The notes beneath the pieces were generated by a model. The model saw nothing but the letters and a program-made list of their open reading frames with translations, had not been told where the DNA came from and did not search any database. A DNA stretch of 64,000 bases, taken from NCBI GenBank assembly GCA_910591455.2, contig OU342806.1, positions 28,149,517 through 28,213,516 of the forward strand, in the 5' to 3' direction. A program made the position numbers and the translations under genes. Every line of letters begins with the position of its first letter. Position 1 is the stretch's first letter. Positions 46,315-57,039 of this stretch are shown piece after piece. This DNA is from Pholis gunnellus (Eukaryota; Chordata; Actinopteri; Perciformes; Pholidae).

Positions 46315-46630
46315 ATGGCTGAAGGAGGAGAAACGGATTTCTCAAGAAAGACATTTCCAGAAAAGCTGGACATCGTAAGAAAGGGTCGGCCAACCCCACA
46401 GCTAGCAGCCCTGACCCATCCAGGAAAAGGATTTGTGCGAACGCTATTCCTGGCTAACAGCGTCAGAGAAGCGTTGCACATTTTATAGCTGGGAATGCGT
46501 TTTATTTGCAACAGAACATCTTGGAGCAGGACACTTACAAGCTACGGTGCTTTTGAAAACTTTTGCTGAGACCCGAGTGGATCTACAACTCAACGAACAC
46601 GTTTGCAGGAGGACCTCTGGCTGGAACTGA
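46315..46630 (+). pseudogene. TTF-type zinc-finger region of a hAT transposase, frameshifted
   Basis: Frame one, from ATG at 46315 to TAG at 46486, gives 57 codons: MAEGGETDFSRKTF, then EKLDIVRKGRPTPQLAAL and HPGKGFVR. The pattern then jumps frame and continues with ERYSWLTASEKRC, FYSWECVLFATEHLG to about 46630. GRPTP...GKGFVR followed by Y.WLT.S......W.C.LFA is the N-terminal zinc-finger pattern of hAT transposases related to ZMYM/THAP12-like proteins, from family memory. At least one frameshift and the lack of any catalytic region make it non-functional. Compared with the copy at 3231 it lacks a short VAELLG segment near the N-terminus. Confidence 0.78.
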
Positions 46631-46810
46631 ATCGCACCGATGTTCTGTACAACCGCGGTATTAAACTCTTTCTTGACAAAGAAAGGAGGATGGACTTTGT
46701 CTTGAAGTGAGCAGCAGCTTTGTTAAGTGAAGTGCTTTTGTGTCTTTACATCTGCAGTAGCGTTACTACTGTGTTACTTTGTCTATGGTGTCGTTTTTAT
46801 GATATGGTTA

Positions 46811-47186
46811 TGTAACATGTCCCTGTTACCACGGGGTTCTTAGAGGCACAAATGACGCCAGCACAGTCAGAAAGCAGATCGTACTATCTTTTATTTTCAC
46901 CGCTCACGCTGGTCTCGGCCGGGCGCTCTACCGCCGTGGGTTCCAGCGCCCAGCTGTGAGCGATCCTCCTCGTCAGTCCCTCGCTCCCAGCGTCGCTCTG
47001 CCCGCCTGTGTGTGTGTGTGTCTCCTGCCTCCGTCCCTACTGATGGTTTTAAAGGGGAAAGATACAATTACTAATTGTCTACAGCTGAGGCTGATTAGTC
47101 CTCTCCCCGGCCCCGTTCCCTGAACCACTCCATCCCCACACTCAGTCCGCTCTGCAGTTGAGCCCAACCACGCCCACGCCACCACA
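46811..47186 (-). mobile_element. Solo LTR of a retrotransposon, 376 bp, with 5-bp target duplication
   Basis: Read on the minus strand it begins TGTGGTGGCG and ends ACATGTTACA, so it has TG...CA ends. GGTTA at 46806-46810 is repeated exactly at 47187-47191. Minus-strand landmarks in order are a CCTTTAAAACC TATA-like box, a TG/CA microsatellite (47008-47022), and AATAAA at about 46890-46895. GC-rich, unlike its hAT host. No internal retrotransposon sequence remains, consistent with LTR-LTR recombination. A gypsy-like origin is likely, not proven. Confidence 0.9.
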
Positions 47187-47984
47187 GGTTAATATTGTTC
47201 CATTTGATGTGAATAATATTTGAATGGGTCATGCTCTTTAGTATGCGGCGGAATACGCAGTGTTGCTGGATTGATTTGTCATGCTTTGTTGTCATATAAA
47301 TATATGTGACTGGTACTTGTCCATTAATGACGAAGCATCCCGTCATGCTCATATTCATGTGTCTGTTTTCTTTTACAAAGCAAGAATTATGGTCTGGAGA
47401 AATGGGGATTGTATGGGGATTGCTTTAGCCCTGTTTGAATCAGTAGGGAACAGCTAAAAGCTGCGGGGAGAGTGTAGCGTGTGTGCTACTGTGGTTTTCC
47501 TGCTAAGCTAGTTCAGCATAGCGCACCTCCCAGAACACATGCGCCTCAACAAAGTACAATGTTGTTCTTCCGTGGTGGGCGTGTCAGACAGCACGTTGTC
47601 TGTTACGTTGGGTGGGTTGCCAGGTTGAGCGCAGTAGCTCCACCGAAAGAACATTATATTTCCCACAATTTAAGCTTCTGCATTTTCCAAATGCAATACT
47701 ATTGTTCAAACGTATTGTACCAAATGTTCTACTACGAATATGTGTATTGTTACACCCCCAGAAACAAATAACCGTAGCTGTGGCGTCATAATGAGGTTAT
47801 TAGGAGGTGGTTCAACTGTAGTAGGACAGCACAGAAGGCCCAGGTATAAAATGTACGGCCCGCCACTGCATTCTTAGCTAAATCTTATTTTCAGGTGATT
47901 AAAGAAAAAAATAAACTTAATATGATATTCCATTTCTGCCAATAGATCCTCCTAAACAGTCAACATTAATCATACCCCTCATTC

Positions 47985-48262
47985 CCAGTGAGAGCTTAAC
48001 AGGGTAGTCCTTCAATCAGAGGATCGGCGGTTCGATCCCTGGCTCCGCAAGTGGTATGTCGATGTGTCCTTGAGCAAGACACTTAACCCCAAAAGTGCTC
48101 CCGTAGCTGTGCCTACGGTGTGTTAATAAGTTAATCTGATAGGCAGGTGGCACATAGCTCCTGCCATCAGTGTGTGAATGGGTGAATGACGAAAGCGCTT
48201 TGAGTGGTCGGAAAGACTAGAAAAGCGCTATACAAGTACAGTCCATTTACCATTACCATTTA
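47985..48262 (+). mobile_element. tRNA-derived SINE
   Basis: The head has a tRNA-like B box, GGTTCGATCCC, at 48029-48039, preceded by GGGTAGTCC...CAGAGGATCGGC, the anticodon-side remnant. The body has GTCCTTGAGCAAGACACTTAA and GTGTGAATGGGTGAATG, and the tail has CGCTTTGAGTGGTC, AAAAGCGCTATACAAGTACA and CCATTTACCATTACCATT. This composite is common in teleosts. A 5'-truncated relative is at 22470. It is transcribed, if at all, by RNA polymerase III from the internal promoter. Confidence 0.85.
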
Positions 48263-49239
48263 ACAAGCCGGCCAACTGAAAGTAAGGTAATTGTTACAGC
48301 TAATGTGATTACATGTTGTTAATATTAGCTTATCTTGTAATGACTGTCAGCGGTCCTGGAATTTTTTATATATTTATTTTCGTCACGTCCACGATTGTAG
48401 ATTCGAGCAAAGGGTCGATCAGCTGTATCAGCTTCTGAGGAAGACATTTCTGGGCAGAGGAGAGTAAGTCCAGGGCCATCATAACATGTAGGATTCTGCA
48501 TATGCACATGCAGGTCGTTAAGACTTTGCATTACACTATAATAACTAGGTCATGTCCTTTGGTCATTGTCCGTCTTGCTCATTACTGTTTATTTTTCCCA
48601 TTTGTTGCAAAAAATGTTATTACATTTGTGTTGTAGTTTTTGTCAACAGATTTGCATTGGGTCATAGAGAAGAACTTAATGGTAACAAGCAAAAAGCTTA
48701 AAAAATGTAATTTAATAAAAAATACAATGATATGTGGACGAAATAGTCAGTATGACATCACCATCAAGGGGGGGGTTCAGTACAACCCCAGTCGATTTTT
48801 CTGCGTTTCTCCAGGATGGGAGAAGATCGGGTGAATAATTGATGTCCTTCTAAAAGCCATCTCTCAGCCAATTACTGCCAGAGCAGAGGGCCAGTGTGTT
48901 GTCGACCCAAAACCTCTGCAGTCCTAAATGTGTGTGAAACACACTGGGGGGTTCTGGGGCATGGACATTTCACATTCACATTCACTTTTTTAAAGCTAAA
49001 ATCACAGTATTGCGTCTTATGGGTTTATTGTGGATCATCACTCAGCAGCATTCACTGATGCTTTTGCAAAACTGCAATATTGACAGCTGTGTTAAATGTA
49101 GGCACTTAAATAAAAGTAAATTATATCAACGTATATCCTGTGTGTTTCTGAACTGTTTCCTGAAGAAAGGGGGGTCAACCAAGCTTAGGGGACTTCAGGG
49201 GACTTTAGGGGACCCTTAGGGTGTAGGGATTTCACTTTC
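48263..49239. other. Stretch without recognised gene
   Basis: Contains an 8-G run near 48768 and a small AGGGGACTT tandem at 49177-49218 just before the piggyBac MITE. No gene. Confidence 0.45.
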
Positions 49240-50005
49240 GGCATATCGTTTTTTACGCTCTGCGAGGCACGGCGCAGTTTTGATTTTGACTGGCTAACGA
49301 TTCTGTCAATCAAGCCCACGTTACCCCCGCTCATTTCTATGGACTATGACGCGTCGAATGAAGGCTCATTCACTGAAATCGACCAATCATAGGCTGAGAT
49401 AAGTTCATATACACACAGGGAAACTGCAGTCAGACGAGGATGGATCCATGGTTCACAGGCTCAGAGAGGATTCAGGCTCTCAAAATGATGCCAAACTGCT
49501 GTATTTGGATAGATTGAACACTATTAGTGATAAAACAAGGGAAATATATAGTTATATAGTATATACAATTACAATGGAACAGCTGGAACAGCTGGTTCCA
49601 AAATGACAATTTTGCTTGACCTCTCTGTACTAATACCTCTCTACCTTTGTTCTGCTTCACTTTATCAAAGTTAGAATTTGCAGAGAGACTGTTCACATGC
49701 TGTGCTATGATTTGGCAGATGTTGTAGGCTTACCACTGCCTCATTTCAAAGAAATAATAACAATAAAAGGGCTTTTTTTCACGCGAACCTGAAACTTTTC
49801 AATTTGAGCTGTGTGCCATCTTAATTTACTCTTAACCAGTAACATACAGTACACACTGATATTTACACATCTGAACAAAGTCACAAGTGTTACCTTTATT
49901 ATAACATAAACATTATTCAAATAGACCTTGTAATTAGAGAAATATACTTTTTTTTGATATGGGTATGCAATTTTTGAGCAGAGGCCTAAAAATAGGGCTA
50001 GGGTT
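49240..50005 (+). mobile_element. piggyBac-family MITE, copy 3 (left end uncertain)
   Basis: The right end GGGCTAGGGTT is followed by TTAA (50006-50009), the piggyBac target. The last 330 bases match the right region of the piggyBac element at 2395-2727 closely (GCGAACCTGAAACTTTTC, GAGCTGTGTGCCATCTT, ATTCAAATAGACCTTGTA, CCTAAAAATAGGGCT). The 49340-49560 part matches the MITE at 26144. There is no coding capacity. The left terminus could not be located with confidence. Confidence 0.78.
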
Positions 50006-50009
50006 TTAA

Positions 50010-50418
50010 AGGTTAAAAAACCTTGAGATGTGGTTGAAAGCTCTGGAAAAAAACACTGGAAAATGGAACTGCAGTTAAGAATATTTTGTCAAACTACCAA
50101 TTAAAAGTGCTTAATTCAGAGTATATCTAAGATTGTGGGATCATAGGTGGCACAGCACCACCCCTATAACCCCCAGAATATCCCTGTGGTTTATTTGAAA
50201 TGATTGATGTTGTTGCCTTGCGCTTGTGAGAGTCAACATGTGCGTGCATTTGAGTTTCTGGTGGTGGATTTCCGGCGAGTCAAGTGGAGGAAAAAAGTCA
50301 CAGAACGCATCTAAAATCCACGGTGCTTGGAGAGAGTGCTGTGTGGAGGCTTTAAACATGGCATGGCTGAGCCAGCGACTAGAGGTTAACAGCGCAAAGC
50401 AGTGCTGAAGGAGCTAAT
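50010..50418. other. Stretch without recognised gene
   Basis: Nothing recognised between the piggyBac MITE and the Harbinger-like MITE. Confidence 0.45.
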
Positions 50419-50423
50419 AGTGT

Positions 50424-51318
50424 AAAGGTGTGTTCACACCAAACGAGATGAACGCGTCGAGATTACATACAAAGTCTATGTACAGACGCGATGAACGCGA
50501 TGGCGCGGCGCGTTAGGTGCGGCGCGTTTGACGCGTCAAAACGCCGAAACGCCCCAAACGCAGAAGTTGAAATATTTGAACTTCTGCGAAAAAATCGCGT
50601 GACGCTCCAGCGCGATAGCCTATCAGTGTTGAGTAGCTCCCCACGTCATCAGTGAAGTCCTGCTGTTGTTGAATCAGGAAATAAATGCTGTAGCCGCCAT
50701 GTTCACCCAGAGCTCTACGATACCTCATATCAGTAGAGACCGGACCAAACTATGTGTAGACATGTGTGTGTGTAAACCATATGGTACAAACAATGAAATA
50801 GACGCTGCCGTATTTACGTCTATATGACGTTATCATGAGTGTTGATGGAGCTGCTATAATGTTAGCATAGCCTAGCACCGATCGATCCGAGCTCCATTGA
50901 TAAAACAAGTACAAAATGGCATCATTACATAGTAATTTCGGAGTCCCTTTTTGTTGGTTTATTGCCGTTAAATCACAGCCAAGTCAGTTTATTTTGTGTT
51001 CATACAGCTGTAGTAAACAGCCGACGTGTGGCTCGCTAGACACAGTGAGCTCGATGAAATCCACGGAGCTCCTCCGGACTATGTTATGAACCCAGACATG
51101 ACGGCGTTTAGTTTCCCGTGATATCTGGGACTTCCACAACACGTACTGAGCAGAAATAGAGGTTCTTTTTCTACGGTTGATGGCGGACAGTTGAACAGCT
51201 TTCAGGCCGATAAGCCACGCCCCTTCTCCGGCGCGTCCAGCGCGATTCACGCGAATGAACACAAATAGTCCCCGGCGATTCGCGCCGCGTTCATCGCGTT
51301 TGGTGTGAACACACCTTT
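50424..51318. mobile_element. CpG-rich Harbinger-like element with long TIRs
   Basis: Inverted termini start AAAGGTGTGTTCACACCAAA and agree for about 32 of 33 bases. AGTGT at 50419-50423 and 51319-51323 could be a 5-bp target duplication. A 3-bp TAA/TTA reading would fit PIF/Harbinger target size but is not an exact repeat. Length 895 bp. The subterminal parts are dense in CGCG words. A minus-strand frame inside resembles the start of a Harbinger nuclease, which supports that superfamily. Confidence 0.82.
50984..51262 (-). pseudogene. Possible Harbinger (HARBI1-like) nuclease N-terminal remnant
   Basis: A 92-codon minus-strand frame contains INRRKRTSISAQYVLWK and KRRHVWVHNIVRRSS. The basic block followed by R..WVH and R resembles the opening of HARBI1-type nucleases, where R+.WVHP is common. 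No catalytic DDE part follows, because the element is only 895 bp. Tentative; a chance frame is the alternative. Confidence 0.35.
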
Positions 51319-51424
51319 AGTGTTACTAGTGGGGTTCCCAATCAGAAACACTGCACTGGTCGCCACTGTTTAGAAAACCTTGTGGACATCGAGGACGGGA
51401 CAAACAATGATCCAGTTAGTAGAG

Positions 51425-51865
51425 CAGAGGTAAGGTATGTGTAAGCATGGCAGTGGCACTAATAGGCCATCACTCATTTTTCGTTTGCACATTTATGTTT
51501 AAAATAAAAACATCAATTTGAATAGCTTGTATGCATGATTATCATGCAATTGACAGACAATGTTGATATTGGCATTGGTATCAGTTGACACGGTATGTTT
51601 CTAAATGTCAGTGGCACGGCCCCCCTACTCACTGTACCTTCACATGTTTAAAATAAAAACATGAATATATGAACCTGTGTATTCTTTGAATAGCTTAGTA
51701 TTGAATTCACAATAAAGAGGTATGTTTATACCACTAGGCATCATATGGCACTAGGCCCAGTTTAATATAAAACACAATTGTACACGATATATATAGTCGG
51801 GGGTCCCTGCTCCATCTCTCTATCAGTTTGGGGGTCCTTGGCCTGAAAAACGTTGAAGACCCCTG
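51425..51865. mobile_element. Short hAT-like MITE with internal duplication
   Basis: The right end reads, on the opposite strand, CAGGGGTCTTCAACGTTTTT, a typical hAT terminus. The proposed left end is CAGAGGTAAGG at 51425. Flanking TAGTAGAG (51417-51424) and TGGTAGAG (51866-51873) agree in 7 of 8 bases. Two similar blocks inside (51452-51530 and 51608-51698), both with GTTTAAAATAAAAACAT and TTTGAATAGCTT, show a partial duplication. The left boundary is the weaker one. Confidence 0.6.
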
Positions 51866-51873
51866 TGGTAGAG

Positions 51874-52617
51874 AACAATAAGCCTGAAAATGTCATCACT
51901 TGGAGCCAAAATGTTCAGTATCAAAATAATTATGTGACACATTACATTAAAATGCTTCAAGTATCAATGACTACAGGTAACACAGTTGTAACTACGGAAA
52001 CAAAACAAAACCTTTTTTTTCAGCCCTTAGGGCCAACAAAGCTTCCTGAGAGGTGTGAAGTGCACTTGGAGAAATATTTCATGCATCTCAGCATCTGCAG
52101 AGAGGGATCAAATAGCTGAAGTGGTTATGTGAGCAAGTACAGTGAGGCTTTGGAAAGAACAGTAGACAGTTTGTCAAACGTAATAAAGAGTGAGCTACAG
52201 TAAATGTTGAAAAATAGCAATAATGGTATGATCCAGGTTGGCATGAGCTCTGATTGTATATATGCCATCACTCAATAAAGTCTGAATTGTTCTAGGAATG
52301 TCACATTGTCCGAATTACACTTGGATGTATAAACTTGTTGAAACAAGTTATTAGACTTAGTTAATTACTTATTTGTATTAAAATACAAAACATGAATAAT
52401 CTCAACTAGTGGTGGAACAAACCAGAGTCATAGTAACACTATTATGATGTGTACAAATGTAATCTTAAGTAGTTTCTGGTAAGAAACATGAATCAATAGT
52501 TGTTTGAATATGTTTTCACAGCAATACAAATGTGATATTAGAGAAGGAATTATGACCTGTTTAACTTTCTAACTGTAGCTTTGTTTAACAGCTGCTATAA
52601 CAAAACAAACGGTTTCT
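51874..52617. other. Stretch without recognised gene
   Basis: Nothing recognised. Confidence 0.45.
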
Positions 52618-52785
52618 ATCGGCCGATATGGCTCATCATTGGCAATCGGTACTGGCGGCAAAAAAGCCTGATCTAAGCATTTCTAAAAGTTGTATTTGCT
52701 CCCTTTTTCTTTTTTTACTGCTGATCATATCCGTGACTCAAAACCGTGATAGGATCCGAACCGTGCGTTTTGTGGTCTGTTTCAC
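52618..52785 (+). repeat. Dispersed repeat fragment related to 5695-5870
   Basis: TCTAAAAGTTGTATTTGCTC, GCTGATCATATCCGTG, GGATCCGAACCGTG and GTTTTGTGG parallel 5763-5860 in order and orientation. Confidence 0.55.
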
Positions 52786-53895
52786 CCTTCATCTCAGCCC
52801 AAAGGCAGATCAACAGACTCCAACACTGTCACCTAGAAATGAAATCCATTTGCGAGAGTAAATGCAATTCCAGAGAAATGTTCAAACTTAACATAAAAGC
52901 ATGATTAATGGTCCTGTTTTGTAACTCAAGTGACTTGGTTAACACTGGGTGAACATCGTTGCTTTAGACCTTTTCACTATTAAATTAAACCCAACATCAC
53001 GGCTGACACAAACCCTGCTCTCTACTCATGTACGTGCTTATTAAAGCAAACACATTTAGTGAAGGACCTGCCATTGGACAGCACATTTCCAAAAATCAAC
53101 CAAAGCCCTCTGTGTCATTTCCATCTCAACAACCATTTCAGCAAGATAAGAAATGGGATTATTTCTTTGATAGAGCTGACAAGCTGCTGTTAAAAATGAA
53201 ATCAAACTAAATGAAAGCCTGTGTACTGACAAGCGTGATAGGCTGCCGTTACTGGAAAGGGGCACAACTAAATGTTCTTCTGGCAGAAAAGCCGCTGATT
53301 ACATTTGGTGGTCGGCCTTTTAATTACAGCTCTCCATTTTCTATAATTAGGCTGTAATTAGACAACAATACAGTGCATTATAGCAAATTACAAATGGTTG
53401 TTTTCGACGTCTCCATTTATTGTTGATCTGTAAAATCTTCCCGTCAGCGAAGCACATTTAGCCACGGTCCAATGTCACTGAGTCATCTCCCCACACGTCA
53501 CCGCTTTGTGTTTCAGAGTAAAGCAAAGGCCACGGACACACTGGAGCTCTTTAAGGAGACACTTCCGGACAGCTGCTCACCGACCGCCTTCGTAAACACC
53601 GTAAAATGTGCACGCCGCTCATCTGTCGCGGCACATTCCCTCACCACGGGAGACAGGAGCGCGTCGGCAGACGGATCGATGGGACCCGGCTCCGGGAGGA
53701 CTGATGGATGATCACCGTGGCTGAATGAAAGCTACACACCTAATAGCATTAAGGCCTGCAGTTTGACTGTGGCGGACTGATGCTCTTAATGCGTTATAGA
53801 TATTAAAGTACATTTTCTTTCACATAGCTTGATGTCATAAACCACAAGTTTGCCTCGAGAGCCTTTACAGGCTGGACTACATCCTCTATCTTTAG
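52786..53895. other. Stretch without recognised gene; CpG-richer patch
   Basis: 53560-53705 holds many CpGs (CGCCGCTC, TCGCGGCAC, GAGCGCGTCGG) within AT-rich flanks and could be an exon or regulatory patch. The 79-codon frame at 53472-53711 has no recognisable domain. Confidence 0.35.
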
Positions 53896-54050
53896 ACCAG
53901 GCGTCGGCAAATAAGTGTGCCATATATTTTTTGGAGGCACCTGCTCTTTTCTGTACCGACTTCTCACATGGTTCTGTGTAACAAACCATCTGGCGGGTCT
54001 TTTATACAAATACACACAAACAATTGTACCATGAGTTTACAAGGATCCCA
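53896..54050 (+). repeat. Possible hAT left-end fragment
   Basis: CAGGCGTCGGCAAATAAGTG resembles the common hAT terminus CAGGGGTCGGCAA. No matching right end precedes the R2 repeat that follows, so it is at most a truncated end. Confidence 0.35.
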
Positions 54051-54057
54051 GTCCTCG

Positions 54058-54455
54058 TGATGTCACTCATTAGTTTGTGGACTATTCTTTACCGTGGCCA
54101 TCTTGGATTACTTGCAACCAGTGAATGGAAGCGACCATGTTTGTACTGCGGAGGAGTGACGTAAAGACTCCCATATACAGCTCTGGTAGCGACCTGTCAA
54201 TCAAAAAGAAGTCCCGCCCTAAAGCATCCCCTGCTTTATGGTCTGTTTGACTCTAAATGGACCATAATGTACTAAATGAACATCATGCTGTATTGAAGAA
54301 GACTTGAAACTAGAGATTGAGACCATAAACTCATGTTTACTGAGGTAATAAATTAAGAGAGAAGTAGAGTCATTTTCTCATAGACTTCTATAAAACCAGA
54401 GGAGTCGCCCCCTGGTGGACACTAGAGAGAATGCAGCTTTAAGGCACTTCAGACG
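54058..54455 (+). repeat. Dispersed repeat R2, second full-length-like copy
   Basis: GTGATGTCACTCATTAG, GGCCATCTTGGATTACTTG, GCTCTGGTAGCGACCTGTCA, CCTGCTTTATGGTCTGTTTG, GACTTGAAACTAGAGATTG and CGCCCCCTGGTGGACACTAG follow the same order as at 41240-41785, which has an insertion-like longer 5' part. Confidence 0.88.
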
Positions 54456-55079
54456 TCTGGACATGACCCAGGATTCCAACATACTGACCTACTGGACAGA
54501 GAATCAGTGAGTCTATCCAAAGGTTTTTGAAAAGGCGGTTCACTGAGCACCTTAGGTGCATGGTTATTTAGCAATTTGACTTTACCAATTTATATTCTGA
54601 AAACCTGAAACACAGTTTCATATTATGGGATACAAATCCAGGTTTACAGAGTATTAATTGAATGTCTGCCAGCACAAATGTCTGTCCGTACCCTGCAGGA
54701 TCACTGAGTCACTTATCATCTCCCTCCGCATCGGCCGTCAGCATGCTAATGTATCTGTAGACAGACAGGCAGGCCGAGAGGAGGGCCCTTCAGATCTGTC
54801 TGATGATTAATATCCCCCTTCATGTATGAATGATGACACATATTTAAAGAATCAAAGTCCTCCCCTGCTCTCCATTTTATTGTGCCATCTAGCCTGGATC
54901 AGTGAAATGAAGGCAACGAGTGGTTGTCTTAGACCATAACTCCTGTCAGTCAGGTATGTGACGGTGGAGGGCTTCATAAAAACGCTTCGTCTAAAACACC
55001 ACTCACATTCTCAGGGCTCCGTCACATCAATATTTATGTCGGCAACATTTCCAACCATACTGCTGGACAGTGATAAACT
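54456..55079. other. Stretch without recognised gene
   Basis: Nothing recognised. Confidence 0.45.
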
Positions 55080-55480
55080 ATGAGCAAATATCTTCGTTAA
55101 CCTCAATGCCCATGACTAAGACGAGATGATGAGAAGCCATTATACTCTAACTGTAACGATTGTTGACTGAAAAGGATGAGACTAGAATGTAGTTATTAAT
55201 AAATAAGACGTGACCAAAATCACTCTCTACCTTCTTTGACAAAAAGGATCAGATCAAATATTATAGACTTGTTTTAGTGCAGCAGTTGTGATTCCTGTGA
55301 GGTCATTGATGAGGTTAACAATAACAACGAGTGGGCTTTGAGTCCATTGACTAAAACTGGACTAAATTAGTAACCCTTTTCTTTTACTAAGATGAGACTA
55401 AAATGCCCAGACTTCATGTCATCTAAAACTTGAGGATCAGGTTGACTAATTATGAGAAAACTAACAAGGACATTTTACAC
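55080..55480 (+). repeat. Dispersed repeat rich in GACTAAAACTG/GATGAGACTA words
   Basis: GACTAAGACGAGATGATGA, GGATGAGACTAGAATG, TTGACTAAAACTGGACTAAA, AGTAACCCTTTTCTTTTACT and AGATGAGACTAAAATGCCC form an internally repetitive block familiar from fish genomes. Termini not seen. Confidence 0.5.
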
Positions 55481-55674
55481 TAAAACTGAGAATAAAAAAG
55501 AAAATTGCCATAACTTGCCATAACACTATTGCCAGACAAGAAGGTGATGCAGCACCATTTTGCAAAACCCCAGATTACATTCAATGCGTCAATGTCTTTT
55601 AAACCATACTACAGTACGGTTGATGTTAGGGAAAGATAGTGGTTGTGGCAAATACACTATGGAAAGGTATGGTA

Positions 55675-55830
55675 TGCTAGATATAAGGCTACAGCCAGCA
55701 GCTGGTTAGCTTAGCTTAGCATTAAGAATGCACTAGCCGAGCACCGTCCCAATCTACCTCCCAACACCTCTAGAGCTCACTATTTAAACGTTATATCGTG
55801 TTTGGTAAATCGAAATAAAAGCCCCACCAT
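55675..55830 (+). repeat. Common dispersed repeat (GGTTAGCTTAGCTTAGC type)
   Basis: GGCTACAGCCAGCAGCTGG, TTAGCTTAGCTTAGCATTAA, then CCAATCTACCTCCCAACACC. Recognised by familiarity; one copy here. Confidence 0.5.
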
Positions 55831-57039
55831 GTTGTGCAACGTTATGTGCCGGAATTCTTGGCTGGAATTGAATATAGATACTGCTCTGAAATCTTGGAAC
55901 AAATTCAACTCCTGTCATTGGAATCTCTGCAATCACAGGAAGTTTTGTCTTAGAGTTGAGCTTTGAAATGAAAATGTGTTATTTACGCGCTAGGGAACCA
56001 GAGAGTCCTAAATGGTGGATGCTTTGATGACGGATTGCCAACAGAACCAAAGGACAGTTCCCATAAAATCCATTTCCCCACGAACTAGTCGCTTCTCATT
56101 GGCGTGCCACTAGAGGGAATAACTCGTCACGTTTGATCGAAAAATAAATATACCTCGAAATCCAATTTGTGAGTGAATTGATTAAGTCTTGTATAAGAAA
56201 TGGATTTAATCACAGTTGACTGACATAACAGTAAAAATGACACGGGGGCAGCAGCTCTTTGAAAGAGGCTGTAGTTCATTATGAATCAGATAGGCTTCAT
56301 GAAACCCATGAACAATCCCTTTAAGGATTTTCTTTGCAGCTGCTGAATCAGAAAGGCCCCTTGATGAGCAGCAGACTCTGAGGAGACGCTGCAGGGAGGC
56401 TGGAACTGGCCTCTGAAGGCTGCGTGTCACTGACTGCTTCACGGCAAAAGAGGATTCCCTCAGGCTGATGTAATAAAAGTAACATTTACATGTCTTATTT
56501 ACGAACAGCTATAGCTAACAGTTAAGTCACACATGTCTAATATTATCTACAGAATGTGGGTTCACTGTGAAAATACCAGGACGTGCTGCACAGCCAAGGG
56601 GGTCGCTGTACAGATCGGGACGAAAAATCATTGTGTGCAATCTAGCGACAGTCCATGTAGTGGTCGGGGTGAGAAGCCCTTTTTGTTCACATTGTTTTCA
56701 GTTAGGGAGGTCGGTAAGCTGCCTTCTTTTCTTTGGTTCAGTTTGGAGTAGGTAAGTTAGTAGGTTAATAAAGATTGTTTTGTTTATTGTGTTGGGCCAG
56801 GCTCACCCCGACGCGTATTGCTAAAAACTGTAAAATAATAAATATTATGGACTGTATGGCGGCAGCACTGGTCGTTCTTGGGAGTGGGAGAGAAAGGGAG
56901 ACCCATCATGATGCTGCGCCCAGGTTCCCCTAGACCGGGCGTAACAACAGTGAAGCGCTGTTTTCATAGAGCGAACAGATTACCAGTGTTAATGGCAACT
57001 TCAACTTGACATGCATCCAGCTGATGGAAAAGTTTTCAG
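55831..57039. other. Stretch without recognised gene; possible LTR fragment
   Basis: 56690-56960 has GGTTAATAAAGATTG, GTTGGGCCAGGCTCACC and CCCCTAGACCGGGCGTAAC in a composition unlike the flanks and could be part of an LTR, but no paired TG...CA ends or target duplication were found. Confidence 0.3.

Larger units (their letters stand above)
45780..47868 (+). mobile_element. hAT transposon remnant (TTF-type zinc finger lineage), copy 2, with nested solo LTR
   Basis: Left end CAGTGGTGGGCCATC and right end CGGCCCGCCACTG are hAT-style inverted termini. CATTCTTT at 45772-45779 and CATTCTTA at 47869-47876 agree in 7 of 8 bases as the target duplication. Length is 2089 bp including a 376-bp LTR plus its 5-bp duplication. 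The interior holds the start of a transposase gene only, with the catalytic part deleted. Collinear with copy 1 at 2732-4113. Confidence 0.9.

Noticed and set aside
48029..48039. Possible tRNA gene from the GGTTCGATCCC B box
   Set aside because: No cloverleaf can be completed and the sequence continues into a SINE body and tail.
56690..56960. Possible second solo LTR
   Set aside because: AATAAAG and LTR-like composition are present, but no TG...CA pair or target duplication could be matched.
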